Part shown: piece after piece, positions 23,490 through 35,762 of the stretch
Layout: every line of letters begins with the position of its first letter
Numbering within the stretch: the stretch's first letter is position 1
Origin: Myotis daubentonii
Lineage: Eukaryota; Chordata; Mammalia; Chiroptera; Vespertilionidae
Direction of reading: 5' to 3'
NCBI RefSeq assembly: GCF_963259705.1
Contig: NC_081846.1
Coordinates: forward strand, 89,478,641 to 89,542,640
Length of the DNA stretch: 64,000 bases
Program-made: the position numbers and the translations under genes
The notes under the pieces: generated by a model
What the model was told of the DNA's origin: nothing
Database searches by the model: none
Seen by the model: only the letters and a program-made list of their open reading frames with translations

Positions 23490-24065
23490 TTAAACATATT
23501 TTAAATGTCTTATGTTTTTGATATTATTATAAAGTCTGTTTCTATTTCATTTTCCTTTTTTTCTGATAGTATAAATATATAAAAGGTATTCCTTTTTGAT
23601 ATTTCCACATTTTCATTATCAGGGTTTGTAAATGTGAATGAAACTTCCCTGATTATATACATTTATGTTGGGAGCAGATAGTCATGGAGAGAAACGGAGA
23701 GGAAGGATAAAGCTACTTACAAAACATGTTTCTAAACATGATGAAGGCATCAGGTTTCTAGCAGTGTAGATAACACATCCTTGATGGCATTCAAAGATGA
23801 GTTCCTTTGGAGTTTGTGAAACAGTAGCACTTAGATAGAATATGTCTCAGGCTTAGCAAAAGAGGGCTGAAATCATGTATGTATATATCATGTTCTTGAA
23901 TAGTGATTTTAATACTATATTTAGCCCCCAAAATTGATATTTAAAATACCTGCTTCTTTCATTAAGGGTTTCGATGTTCTGATCACAAGAAATTTTATGG
24001 AAAATGCATTTCTTTTATTCTTTCAGAAATTATGCAGGAAATCCCATTGAGTCTTTTTTTTTAAC
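23490..24065. other. AT-rich intergenic sequence
   Basis: Nothing recognised. Confidence 0.4.
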
Positions 24066-25200
24066 ATAACATATTGGGGAATGATTGGAATACAAGAAAA
24101 ATGCACATATTTAAAATGCACAATTTTATATATACAACTATCAAGTTATAGCACCCGTTAAAACGCTAAACATTTCCTCATTTACTTTTCCGTTTCCGGC
24201 CACCCCGTCCTCCCTGTCCCATCCCTGCTCCTGCACAGTTAAACTCTGATCACCTTTTTGCCACTGTACATAGCTTGCACTTCCTAGAATTTTATATGAA
24301 TGGAATCATGCAATATGTATCCTTTTAAAATCCTGCTTCTCTTATGTTATTTAGAGATTCATTCATGTTGTTGCTTGTATCAGTAGATCCTTCTTTTAGG
24401 TCACTAAGTATTATTTGGTTGTAAATACATATCACAATGTGTTTAACCATTCAGCTATCGATGGACATTTGGTTTGTTTCCAGTTTTTTGCTACAGCTGA
24501 TAAAGCTTCTATGACCATTCATGCAGTAGTCTTTGCATAAACACATGCTTTAATTTCTCCTCAGTAAATACTTACAAGTGAAATAGCTGGATCCCATTGA
24601 AGACACATGTTTAATGTCGTAAGAAACACCTAAATTGTTTTCAAAAACGCTTACAGTATTTGACAGTCACACCAGCAGTTTATGAGGCTTTCGGCTCTTC
24701 CACATCCTTGCCAACATGAAGTTTAGTTGTCCTAATAGATATCGCATCTCATTTGTGGTTTCCATTTACATCTCCTTAAAGCTAATGGTGTAGAGCACAT
24801 TTTATGTACTTACTTGCCATCTGCATATCTTCTTTGATGAAATGTCGGTTCAATATTTTTCTTCTCCTGCCCATTTTTTTTATTGGATTCTCTGTTCCTT
24901 TCATTGGAGAACTATATTTAGAAGCCCAAATGTAAGTATTTGTTACACCCACTATTGTTCCCAAGGCACTTCACTGCAGAGTCAGGGAATACAGCTATGT
25001 ATTTCCACACATATGCGCAACCACACGTTTATATTGTGAATACTTTTACAACTGATTGTTTCTACATCTATCTGTGTATGTTGAAAACCATGAGTTTATA
25101 AAGGTGTCTCTATTTCCTACCCAATTTTATAGATTTCATTTGAGGGTTTCTTGTATTTAGTATTTTCTTTATTCTGGGTCAGTATCTTTAACTTTTTTGT
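24066..25200 (-). mobile_element. Old LINE-1 (L1M-like) 3' region
   Basis: Reverse-complement L1 3' end and C-terminal ORF2 signatures: GAATGGAATCATGCAATATG, TTCATGTTGTTGCTTGTATCAG, GATGGACATTTGGTTTGTTTCC, AGTTTTTTGCTACAGCTGAT, CCACATCCTTGCCAACA, and CCCATTTTTTTTATTGGATT near 24870. Diverged from the young L1 copies and older than them. Confidence 0.85.
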
Positions 25201-25849
25201 TCAATACTGAGAAGACTGGATTCAATTATCCTTAACATATTTACTTATTTCCAGTCTCCTTGTATGTAACCATCCCTTTGTCACAGCTATTGCCCTCCTC
25301 TCTTCCTTAAGGATACCTTTCTCCCCGTTCCCCCTGCACCCCCTCTTGGGCTCTGGCATACATAGAGATGCTCCCTCTCTAGTGATCTCTTTAACCCACT
25401 GAGAATTCAACGCCCATATCACTGGGGCCTGATCACATAGACCAGACTGCACAGCCTCGCCCTGGATTCACTCATTACTGTCTCAGGCACTGATACCCTG
25501 GCTCTGGGCCATCGTGCTCTAGACCCAACGTGGCAAAGATACCTATTTTTCTTGGTCCTGTCTACAGGCTTTCAGACAGGAAAAACAAACAAAAAATTTA
25601 GGCAGCAAAATAAAAAAAAAAAAAAAGAAGGGAATTCAAGAGAAAGTGGAAGAGAAAGAGGGGGAAGTTCACCTCAGTTAAAATACAAACTGTCAGTCAG
25701 TGGTGGTTGGCCTCAGTTCAATGCCCACAGCAATCCCCAACTTGGGGTGCAGTGAAGGAAACTATCAGTGCAAACAGCTCAATTGTGATCTAGCATAGCT
25801 GTAGGCAGTACGTCTATGGAGTAGCTCAACAGAGTGAGAGCTCAATTAT
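25201..25849. other. Intergenic sequence
   Basis: No gene recognised. It contains an A-rich run at 25608-25626. Part of 25640-25850 may belong to the LTR-like segment to the right. Confidence 0.35.
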
Positions 25850-26560
25850 GAAACAGCACAGCTGTGGAACAGCCTGGCTGTGAGATAGGCCTCCGGTGGG
25901 GCAGCCTAGGGAGGGGCTCTCCTCTGCTAGACATCTCTGTTCCACTCTCATTTGCTCCACTTTGCTCCAGGCTGCTCTGTTCTGGTCAGAGGAGATATCT
26001 TTAAAGTTTTAGCTTCAGCTGGGGAGACAGTCTCTCATCTTCAGTGGGAGGGGAAAGTGTGCTCTGAGCCACAGGGGGGCTGACTTAATAGAGAGAGAAA
26101 TCCCTGGCACTGGTCCCTGATTGGCCCATCCTCATGCAAATGGACTCCAAATCCTCACACTTTGATTGTTCCAAAAGGCACTATCCTGTTTGCTCATAAT
26201 GGAGCTGCTCTGATTGGTCAATGAATATGCTGAGGAGATATAGCTGCATAGCTCTGATTGGACAGGAAGTGTCTCGGTCCTATTTGTTGAAACAGGGCTG
26301 CTCGATGGCAGGAGCACAGGGCAGGCAGGCAGTTCAGGGCAGAGGCAGGCAGCTTAGAGCAGGCTCTCACTGAAGTGCAGTTGCAGGAGAGAAGCCTGCA
26401 CTCTCATGTGTAGAAATGGCTGCTAGGCTCTGCTTTTGAAATTTGAGTCCAGTTCACCACCAGGAGCTCTTTTTAGTAGTTACCTTATTTCTTAGGGTCC
26501 TCACAGCTGTTTCACTTGCCTTCATGTCAACGTCGACCACTTCTTCTGCTCTTGGACTCA
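25850..26560 (+). mobile_element. Probable ERV LTR or LTR-derived segment
   Basis: It has U3-like features: three CCAAT-type sites in reverse (TGATTGGCC near 26109, TGATTGGTC near 26212, TGATTGGAC near 26254) and an octamer ATGCAAAT at about 26134. A following segment with GGCAGGCAGGCAG (26321-26333) recurs with the same flanking order at 27535-27835. Boundaries and TSD could not be fixed. It could alternatively be another long interspersed repeat of bat genomes. Confidence 0.5.
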
Positions 26561-27534
26561 CCTAATGCCGCTCCTGAGTTCTGTCACTGGGGGTGCCCTC
26601 TCTGCTGCGGGTGCCATGGGCTGAGACTTCTTCCGTCTAAGTGACTCTTCCGTCAACAGCCAGGCAGTCCTCATTCACTGAAGGCCTCTTTCCAATTGTC
26701 TTCTTTCTTACTCTTTTTTAACATTATTTTTACTTGGAACTCAGGCAAGAGAAAACAATAGGTCATGCTGTTTGAAAGGCAATGCAGTGACCAACAGGCA
26801 CACCTGTAATAGTATTTGTGATTTGAACAATAAAAGAAAAATTTGTTTTCAATATGTGTATATTTTTTCAAGTAGATAAAAATTATTAGGCTGTTAATAT
26901 TTATTAAGTTTTGGACTTTGATACTTAATTGGATCTGCTAAGTAATTTTTGGGGCCTTAGAGTGCAGAGACCCTACAAGCAGCGTGAACTCAGAAAGTGT
27001 AGAATCATCTGCCCTCTGTGAAAAGTGGGAAGGGAAGCAAATGCCTGGATGGAAAAATAAACCTTGGGATGGAGAAGGGACGTACATTATTCTAAGTGAG
27101 GAGGAAATGGAACCAGAACATGCACCTTAGCTTTTCCAAATGAAGAAAAGAGAAGCTAGAAAATTTTGTTCAGTTGGCCAGGATCTACTCAGGGAGTAGG
27201 TAGTGAAGTTGTCTGCTAAAAATGAGGAGGTAGGATTGAATTAAAGGGCTGATAATATTGAAACAGTTTCTGAGATGTAGAGGTATAAAAATTCTCTACC
27301 CTGCTATATAGCTAAGAATATAATAAGAGTATAATAAGTTCTTGGTTATTTAGTTAATCTAATATTATTAATTTTAGTTTTTAGATAAAAAATATGTCCT
27401 TGGAACTTTAAAAATATATATAAAAAAGAGAACAATGTAAGGTTTTGTAGCTTACCATGCTCTACCTGACATGCAGTGTTTTTAGCTCTGTATGAGATGT
27501 GTATTTTGTATGCATGTGTGTTTTCTGTTTCAGT
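26561..27534. other. AT-rich intergenic sequence
   Basis: No gene or repeat family recognised. Confidence 0.35.
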
Positions 27535-27835
27535 CAATGAGCGCAGTTGCTGGCTTCTGTGAAGATGCTGGTGGGGATATAGCTGCACAGCAAAGATTGG
27601 ACCAAGAAAGCATCAGTCCTGTTGGTGAAACAGGATTCCCGGAACTTGTTATAAAGGCTGCACAGATGGCAGGAACACCGTGCAGGCAGGCAGGTCAGTG
27701 CAGAGGCAGGCGGTTCAATGCAGGCTTCTCCCTGAAGCGAGGCGAGGCTCGCATGAGAGGCCCCTGTGGAGCAACAGCTACTAGTCTCTTTTTATAAATT
27801 GGAGCCCAGTTAGCCACCGGGAGTCCTTATTTGTA
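27535..27835 (+). mobile_element. Second copy of the LTR-like segment (fragment)
   Basis: Shares order and sequence with 26210-26480: CAATGA..., GATATAGCTGCA, GATTGGA, GGTGAAACAGG, GATGGCAGGA, CAGGCAGGCAGGTCAG, GCAGAGGCAGGCGG and a closing GGAGCCCAGTTAGCCACCGG. TTATAAAGGCTG at 27649-27660 could be the TATA box. The upstream U3 present in the other copy is missing, so it is truncated or a different subfamily. Confidence 0.5.
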
Positions 27836-28719
27836 TGTTTCTGCTTTCTTGGAATCAACAAAACTTTACTTGTGTAATTGAAAGCCGCACATTTCTTTGA
27901 ACTTTGTACTTCTTTTTACAGATCTTAAAATGATAGATTTCTTCTTTGAACACAAAAATGTCTAAATGTTCATAGATAAATTTGCAAACAATTAATATCT
28001 GGATATTTCAGAGAGTCCTGGTTATATGATTATTATTTATGATCAATTTTATTCCACTATGGTAAAAAGTGTATTAAGTTTGACATTTCTAAAGCTTATG
28101 TTATATCTCAGCATATGGTCTGTATTTGTGAAGGTTCCATGTGCCCTTAAAAACATTAGTTAGCAGTTGTCATGTGTAATGTTCTGTAAATATAAGTTAG
28201 GTAAATTTGGGTGTTAATATTATTTATATCTTCTCTACTTATTCATTCTTGTGTTCTTCCTATCAATGCTGTAAGGTTGTTTTTATAACATTTTGTTTTG
28301 TTTTGTTTTTACTTCATGTATTTTAAAGCTCTGCTATTAGGTACAGTTATACTTGAGGTTGCTATCTTTTTTTGTTGAATTGACCATATTTCATAATCCA
28401 ATGTTCCTATTTTTCTTATTTATCTCTGGGAATACTCTTTGTCTTAGATTATACTTTGTCATAATGTTTGAATTTTATATTATTTTCCAGCATTTCATTT
28501 TCAACTCACTTAGAATCCAATATAGTTGTGTCTTTTCTTTAATCATACAATATTTATATTTTAATTAGAGTGCTTTATTTTTAAGATTTAATGCAATTAC
28601 TGGTATGCTTTGTTTAAGTCCATCCTTATCATTAGTTTTCTTGTTTCATCATTTGGTTTGCTGTTGTTCTTTTACTTGTTATTCTTGCATTTATTTGTTG
28701 TTGGTATTTTGGGTTGTTG
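27836..28719 (-). mobile_element. Old LINE-1-like sequence
   Basis: T-rich sequence with reverse L1 ORF2 and 3'-region character (GAGGTTGCTATCTTTTTTTG, CTCTGGGAATACTCTTTGTC), strongly diverged. Confidence 0.5.
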
Positions 28720-30690
28720 TTTTTTTTTTTTGCACTTTAATCCTAGGTTTATTCAACCCAATCCTTTCACTCTACAAGTAGAAACACAACAGTATCTAAA
28801 ACGCTACAAAGTTATAAAAATTTCAAGAGGGAATTTTAGTACTGATTGTACAATAAAAGCAAAGAATGCAATGTACACTTTGCCCAGGTACCCTACCCAA
28901 GCACCATGAATAACAACAGCCTAAAGAGGGGGCTTGGTGATCTCCCCACAGAGCTGGCTCTAGACCAGCGGCTCTCATCCTTCCTAATGCCGCGACCCTT
29001 TAACACAGTGCCTCATGTGGTGACCCCCAACCATAAAATTATTTTCGTTGCTACTTCATAACTGTAATGTTGCTACTGTTATGAATCGTAATGTAAATAT
29101 CTGATATGCAGGATGTATTTTCAGGGATCGCAACCCACAGGTTGAGAACTGCTGCTCTAGACTTTTCCACCAATTTCACAGAAAAAAGAGACTTGGGGTT
29201 TGTGTGCATGAGCACATATGAAAACAGAACCATTTCAGTCAACTAACAGCAGGTGTGTGACCCCGGGGTTCAGAAGACTCAAGGAGGAGCAGGGCCAGGC
29301 TGGCAGGGTTGGCAGCTGCACAGAGGTGTGCCCTTTCCTGAAGAACCCTGCGCTCCATCAGAATGGCCCTAGGTCATCTGCGGCTGAAAACATGCTCGGG
29401 GCTGGGGTGCATGTCACCTGGAGGCCTGTAATCCCCTCTGGCCTTGCCACTGTACTGGCTCACAGGGACTGGAAACACAGGAGCTTCTAGCCTGGAAAAT
29501 GGAGGGTGTCTTCATAGGCACAAACCCAACCCAACAAGTCTCTGCAACTGGAACAAATGGCTCAATTGTTGCTTTGAAGCCTGCACCTGAGTGAGGATTC
29601 TCTCTCTACCCATCTTTCTTCAGCGAGAAAAGTAACAAAACTCATTGGATGGGATATGATTACACGGGCAAAGTGTCAGTGGCCCAGCTTATGGAGAGGA
29701 GTTGGAGCTAGAGCTCCTTGTCAGCCAGGGAGCAGGATGGCCGGGCACGGGCCTGTGCCACAAGGAGCACAAACTTCGCCTCATCTGCAGGTGTGCCCTG
29801 CCACATGGGAGGAGGTGGCAGCATACTCCTGGGCTGGCCTGGTGCGGGGAAAGGATTGCTGCATGGGGCACAGTGGGACAGTGCTCTCTAGCCATTGATT
29901 TGTCCTCCACCCATGTCTGCACCTTCTGGGCTTCACCTGCTCCTAGACGAGATGGCCTTCAAGTAGATGGGGGCATGCAGGCCATTTACATTTCCACGGG
30001 TGGAGAACAGTCCATGGTGTCATCCTTGTCACATTCCTGGCGCACCTGGCGATGTATGCTTTGGCGAGCTTAGGGGGAGGGTTGCCCTTTTCCTTCATTT
30101 TTCGTCTCTTTTGGGTGGCTTTGATTTGGAGCAGGAATGTGGCCTGTTGTCCTGTCTGTGGCAAAAAGGACTTGGAAAGCAGAGAGTTGCTGGCCCTGGA
30201 GCTGAGGGGCCTTCCGGAGCACCAGGTGGAGGCAGAGCTGGTGGGGACCTGGAGCTGCTGCTCCCACGGGAAGTGCTGTGCCCCTTTCGAGCTTTCTCCC
30301 TACCACATCCTTTGTTATCCCTTTCTCTTCAGAGCAATCCTTGGATGTCTCATCAGAGTATTCTCTGCATTTGGTAGAAGCAGCCCTAGTGCTGGACTTT
30401 GTAATAATTTCTTTGACTCCTAGCAAGATTTTTTTCCCTCTCCTGATAAATCCATTCTCTCTTTCAGAGGTGTTCAGAGCAGTCATGGTAGCCTCACATA
30501 CTGAACTCTCCCTGCCAAGTCCAGTCTGAGAAGTGGTTCCTAATCTAATGCACTTTCTGCAAGAGCAGCATCTGCCCAGTGCAGGGCTCCAGAGCTTGCA
30601 GCCAGGGAGCGGCCTGGTCTCCAGCAGAGCCAGGGTCCCCAGGGCCGGACTGTGCCCTGCACCCTTCACCAGCAGGAGCTCTCGCCACGT
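28720..30690 (-). pseudogene. Probable processed pseudogene of an unidentified gene
   Basis: On the minus strand the unit ends with an AATAAA signal (plus-strand TTTATT at 28748-28753), then 16 bp later a poly(A) tract (plus-strand T run at 28720-28731), the arrangement of a retroposed mRNA 3' end. The body is markedly more GC-rich than its AT-rich neighbours. A 207-residue minus frame (30693-30070) and a 73-residue frame (30164-29943) overlap near its 5' side. They contain KCREYSDETSKDCSEEKG and AYIARCARNVTRM, but I cannot name the gene. No convincing TSD was found (TTTTGGGTTGTTG left and TTTTGGTTATTTG right are only suggestive). The 3' UTR is interrupted by a SPIN-type MITE at 28966-29154. 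Confidence 0.5.
28966..29154. mobile_element. SPIN-type non-autonomous hAT MITE, 189 bp, perfect 8-bp TSD
   Basis: Ends CAGCGGCTCTCATCC and GGTTGAGAACTGCTG are imperfect inverted repeats. The interior ATGGTTGG-type block in reverse (CCAACCATAAAATTATTTTC), CATAACTGTAATGTTGCTAC and AATGTAAATATCTGATATGC match the SPIN (SPACE INVADERS) NA family as I remember it. The TSD CTCTAGAC is perfect at 28958-28965 and 29155-29162. SPIN is known for horizontal transfer among tetrapods including bats. Confidence 0.93.
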
Positions 30691-32504
30691 CACCTCTGTG
30701 GTTCTTATTTCTTCAATCTTTTGGTTATTTGAATATCTTTAGTATTTTATTCCATTAAGTATTTCATTCTATTTTCTATACCTCTTTGTATTGCTGTTAT
30801 TTTTTAAGTCTTCATTCTAGGAATTGCAAGAAATATTTGCAATTATAATTAGCATCCTTAATTATAGTCTACTTAAAAGTAATAATGTATACCTGCATTA
30901 GTTTTTTATTTTGGCATAGCAAATTGCTCCGAAACAGCATTTTAAAAATAATACACTTTTAAATTATTACACAGTTTCTATGGGTAGTCAGCAAGGCATT
31001 GCTTGGATACGACCTTTGCTTGACAGTCTTGCTCAGTGAAGTCATTCTGAGATGTAGTCATCTCCAGACCAGAGGAAGGATCCTCTCCCAAGCTCCTCGC
31101 ATTGTGTGGGATGGGTTCACTTCCCACATGGTGTTACACTTAGAGCCTCCCTCCCTCACTCATTGCTGACCAAGGATTCAGATCCTCTCAGCTCTTACCA
31201 CATGGATCTCCCAACCATAACGTGACAACTTGCTGTACCGAAGGGGGCAAGACAAGAAGACACAGTACTTGAGTAGCATGAGGCATGGGTCATTGGGAAA
31301 CACTTGCAATGCTAACTCTATATTTTTTCTCATAGTTTCAATTTTTCAGATGATATTTCTTATATGTTCAATTCTTGTTTCGTTATTACTATATATCCTT
31401 ACTCATATTTATATTAGCTTTTAAAAAGTACTTTCCTATTAATTCCAACATCTTTGTCACTTCAGGCTCTTTTCATAATGATTTTTCTCTTGATTATGGG
31501 TCATATTTACTTACTGAAATTTTTAATTTATGTTGGACATTGTGGATGAAAGGCAATCTGGACTTTGCTATTTTCCTTTATAGAGTGTTGTATTTCATAC
31601 TGATAGGGAATACATAATTGGTATATTAACTTGATCCTGTAGGTTTTGTTTTATTATTTACTAGGACTGGCCAAGTTCAGTTTTTCCCTTGTACCTAGAA
31701 CATACTACCTCCTCTAAGTGATGCCCCTTTAAGGTTTGACCTTTCTAGGTGTCCAACTGATGCTGCAAATGCACTTGAATGTGTTTATTCCTCGGCTTGA
31801 CTTAAACTCCAGTATCTCTGAGCATGGGTGTCTTCAGAATCTTCATCCAGTTCTCAATCCCACAGAAAGCACGCTTTACCTGGTTTAGTGGAGTGCATTT
31901 TCTGTGAGCCCTGGATCAAGGAACTGTGAGGAAACCAGACACAGACTGTGAGGCCTTTTCCTATGTACATATCTGTTCAATTTAATATTCTGTCTCTCAA
32001 ATGTTGTCTATGTCAATAGCTCCAAACTCTGATGTCTGCCCACTAAGCTGTGAGACTTCCATGTTCTCCTTAGGCACAATTTCTCTTAACCTTGTCCAGA
32101 CATTGCCCCAAGGAAGGCAGATCGAGTCAATGCTGCCAACCAGTGTTTGTTCTTCTCTCAAGGAACAGTCCTGTGCTGCTGGATATCTAATGCCCCGACT
32201 TTTGTTTGGTTTTTAACTGTTTATGGTAGTAAAGTAAATCTGGTAGTGTTTATTTCATCATGACAAGAAGCTCAAGTGAATTTTGTCTAGTTTTATATCA
32301 AGGCTACACTAATTTCATAAGATACATTGGATATCTTTGTCTGATCTTATATTTTGTGTCATGTTTTTAATATAGGAGTCATAAATTAGATTATTTTTTG
32401 TAAAATTTGTTGATAGCCATTTTCATTTACAAATTTAACTGTAGAATTTATTACACACTCATTTCTCTAGTGGTTATTAACCTCTTCAGATTTTAAATAT
32501 ATTT
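30691..32504. other. Intergenic sequence with an old repeat relic
   Basis: About 30895-31245 (TAGCAAATTGCTCCGAAACA..., GATGTAGTCATCTCCAGACC..., CACATGGATCTCCCAACC) reads like an old mammalian LTR/MaLR or MER-type repeat in reverse, with family not assigned. The remainder is AT-rich with no gene recognised. Confidence 0.4.
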
Positions 32505-33015
32505 TAAAGCCATATACACAATGGAATACTATTTGGTTGTAAAAAAATAAAAAAAAGAAGGAAATTTTACCCTTTGCCACAGCATGATTGGCCTGTGTAT
32601 TATGCTAAGTGAAATAAGCCACCAGAGAAATACAAGTACCATATAATTCCACTTATATGGAGAATATAAAGAACAAAATAGATAAACAAAGTGGAGATCG
32701 ACTGACAACTGTCAGATCAGAGGGATTTGGGTGAGAAGGGTGAATGGGTTAAGCAAAAAATAAATAAAATGAATAAATAAATAAATAAGAACTCAGACAA
32801 CAGTATGGTGATTGCCAGAGGAAAGGAGGGTTAGGAGGAAGTAGAAGAAGGTAAAGGAGGGATAAATGGTGATGGAAGGAGACTTGACTTGGGGTGGTGA
32901 ACACACAGTACAATATACAGATGATGTATTTTAAAATTGTACACCTGAAAACTATAATTTTATGAACAAGTTTACCCAGTACATTAAATTAAAAAATAAA
33001 TGAAAAATAACAACA
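32505..33015 (+). mobile_element. Old LINE-1 3' end
   Basis: End of ORF2 and 3' UTR: ATACACAATGGAATACTATT, ATTATGCTAAGTGAAATAAG, CCATATAATTCCACTTATAT, GGGATAAATGGTGATGGAAG and an A-rich end. An (AATA)n run lies at 32760-32790. Confidence 0.88.
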
Positions 33016-33272
33016 TAATTTTCATAGATGCTTCAAACATGAATAGAATTTAATAAAAAAGTAAAGCCATTTATGCTATTAGCAATTTATATATTTCTAA
33101 TATTTATTTTGTCTAAGTTTTGAAAATTATAAATAAAACTTTGTTTAAAAGATTTCCTTCTATGGGATTTGGATGACAAAATAAAATGAGTTAAGCAATT
33201 GTTGAATCATGTTAGTAAATTTAATTTTTGTTAAGAAGAAATGCATATAAGATATTTAGGGTTGACATTCTT

Positions 33273-33489
33273 TTTTTTAAAAAATATATTTTATTGATTT
33301 TTTACAGAGAGGAAGGGAGAGAGATAGTTAGAAACATCGATGAGAGAGAAACATCGATCAGCTGCCTCCTGCACATCTCCCACTGGGGATGTGCCCGCAA
33401 CCCAGGTACGTGCCCTTGACTGGAATCAAACCTGGGACCTTTCAGTCCACAGACCGACGCTCTATCCACAGAGCCAAACCGGTTTCGGC
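33273..33489 (-). mobile_element. Ves SINE, complete, with 15-bp TSD
   Basis: Nearly the same sequence as the copy at 602-820. The TSD AGGGTTGACATTCTT is perfect at 33258-33272 and 33490-33504. The tRNA-like head is at the right end in minus orientation. Confidence 0.94.
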
Positions 33490-33504
33490 AGGGTTGACAT
33501 TCTT

Positions 33505-34479
33505 AATATGTATAGATTCTTCTTTTCCAAATATGACCATAGGCAATAGAAGTTCTCTTTGTAAAGTCACCTTTAAAAGTGACTGAACATTCACACATTA
33601 TCCTGTTCTGTTTTTATAAGGGTGCATCTCCTCTCTATGAAAGTATTGTGAAATCTCTCCCAGCACCTCTAAGCCACTCCATCTGTTTGAATGCTTGTTA
33701 TACTGAAATATGTTATACCACAGAGACATTTAGTTTATTTTTTTTTAGATTGGATATATAATTTCAGGGGGCCAATATATTTTTAAAATATGGTGTAATT
33801 ATTTACCGTATTTTCAGTAACTGATTACTGCTAAATAACTGGTTTAGTTTCAGTTGATGTCTGGTTGATTCACTCATTTTGGCAACTGGTTATGTGCAAT
33901 GTAAGACTTAACTTTTTCCTGAATGCAAGTTTGCTTCAGTTTTGTACTTTGGATGTTGTTCTTGATTGTCAGTTCTTATCTCAAGCATTCTTCAGTGATA
34001 CCACTTGTTTTAGTGTTTTGGATGTAGTGCAAGGATTGCATGCTCTCTTGTTCATCTGTTGTCCAAATCTGCTCTTGATGAGCTAATACAGCTACATTGT
34101 CACACTTTAGAAACATACTCAGACAAATGAATGTCCCATACCTTTAATAAAGAAGCCAGTTTTTCATGCCAAAGGAGAGTGGCATGTTGCTTTTCCAACT
34201 TTGGTAAACTGCCAGTCTTCACTTCTCTTAAACCATTCTAGCATCAATTCTAAATCCAAAATATTTTTCTAATGTTTTCTAAATTTTGTATGGATGAGAC
34301 TCCACATATAATGCATTTTGAAAAAAAGAATTTCTATTTGTAAATCTAAAAACTAGACAAGTTATGTGTTTCTAAAATACAATTCTGTGACAAGCATTGG
34401 ATAGGCATTCCTATTCCAAAATGGAGAAATTGGAAGATAGGAAGCATGGGTCCCAAGGAAGTCTCAAACCTAGTAAATT
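33505..34479. other. Intergenic sequence
   Basis: AT-rich. The 73-residue frame at 33865-34086 shows no recognised domain. Confidence 0.4.
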
Positions 34480-35105
34480 CCATTATATTTTAAATTGATA
34501 AAGCCATCCTATGTAATAAAAGCCTAATATGCAAATCGACTGAACAGCGGAAAGACCAGTGGAATGACCAGTCACTATGATGTGCACTGACCACCAGGGT
34601 GCAGATGCTCAACACAGGAGCTGCCCCTAGCCTGTAGGCTCCAAGCCAGCCAAGGCGAGTGCCAGCAGGCCCCGCTGCCCCGATCGCCCCACTGGTCACC
34701 CCACATATTGGCCCTGACCGCCAGCCAGGCTTAGGGACCCTACCCTTTCATAAATTTCATGCACCTGGCCTCTAGTAAGATAATAAAATACTTGAAAATT
34801 AACTTGACCTAGGAAGGACAAGACTTGCACACTAAAAAATACACAAAACGTTGCTGTAAGAAATTAAAGAAGACCAAAATAAATGAAATATATATTGTTC
34901 ATGGATTGGAAGAAATAATCTTATTGCACAATATTCCCAAAGTGATCTCCAGATTTTACTTATTTATTAAATTCCTAAAAACGTTTTTTTAAAGCAATTA
35001 AAAAGATACTCCTAAAATTCATACAGATTTGAAAGAGATCAAAACAGCACGATCTTCAAAAATATTTACAAAGTTTGAAAAGTCACACTTTCTGATTTCC
35101 AAATC
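34480..35105 (+). mobile_element. Old LINE-1 ORF2 fragment, split by a Helitron
   Basis: After the Helitron the sequence reads as late L1 ORF2 (TGAAAATTAACTTGACCTAG, TTGTTCATGGATTGGAAGAA, CATACAGATTTGAAAGAGAT, CACACTTTCTGATTTCC). A short matching part precedes the Helitron (AAATTGATAAAGCCA). Confidence 0.75.
34507..34775 (+). mobile_element. Short HeliBat-type Helitron (269 bp)
   Basis: Begins TCCTATGTAATAAAAGCC after an A and ends CTAG before T. It carries the classical block CAGTCACTATGATGTGCACT, then GACCACCAGGGTGCAGATGC, and a 3' region ATGCACCTGGCCTCTAG. Non-autonomous; the frame opposite to it is a by-product. Confidence 0.94.
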
Positions 35106-35300
35106 TTGAGGCTGTGTTGTGTGACTCTGGAGAGGGGGCCGTTTCCTTCCTTCGCAGCACTGCCAGCGTAACCAGTTCCAACCAGATGCACTAGCCCTGT
35201 CCTCTCCACTCCAGGTAGCCTGTCCTCTGAGCACCCTGTGGAGAAGACTGTGGGTTTCAGCCAGACAAGGACCATTCTACAAACATGTCTTGAAGGCACT
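35106..35300. other. GC-richer segment between L1 pieces
   Basis: About 195 bp (GGAGAGGGGGCCGTTTCC...CTTCAATAAA) unlike the flanking L1. It ends in an AATAAA-like motif at about 35310, and its origin is not recognised. Confidence 0.3.
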
Positions 35301-35762
35301 CAAGCTTCAATAAATATAAGAAGATTGAAACATCTTCTCTAACCACAATGGTATGAAACAATAAATCAATTATAAGAGAAAAACTAAAAATAACATAAAT
35401 ATATGGGGCTAAATAACATTTTACTTAATAAAGTGGTCAACAATGAGATCACGGAAGAAATAAAAAAATACTTTGATATAAATGAAAATGAAAACACAAC
35501 AACCCAAAATCTATGGGAGGAAGAAAAATAGTTCTAAGAATGACATTCATAGCGATACAGTCCTACTTCAAGAAATAAGAGAAATCTCAAATTGACAATT
35601 TAACCTTTTACCAAAAGAAACTGGAAAAAGAACAAGCCCAGAGTGAGTAGAAGGAAAGAAATAATTAAGATCAGAGCAGAAATAAATAAAGTAGAATTTT
35701 TAAAAAAGTACAGAAGATCAATGAAACAAATGGCTGATTCTTTCAAAAGATAAAAAGGCTGA
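35301..35762 (+). mobile_element. LINE-1 ORF2 endonuclease-region fragment
   Basis: CTAACCACAATGGTATGAAA, CAATGAGATCACGGAAGAAA and AAATCTATGGGAGGAAGAAA correspond to the segment also seen at 18990-19440 and 44880-45290. Degraded. Confidence 0.8.

Noticed and set aside
30052..30423. Plus-strand zinc-knuckle-like frame (CPVCGKKDLESRELL)
   Set aside because: It is opposite to the poly(A)-defined strand of the retrocopy, with a single CxxC and no further support.
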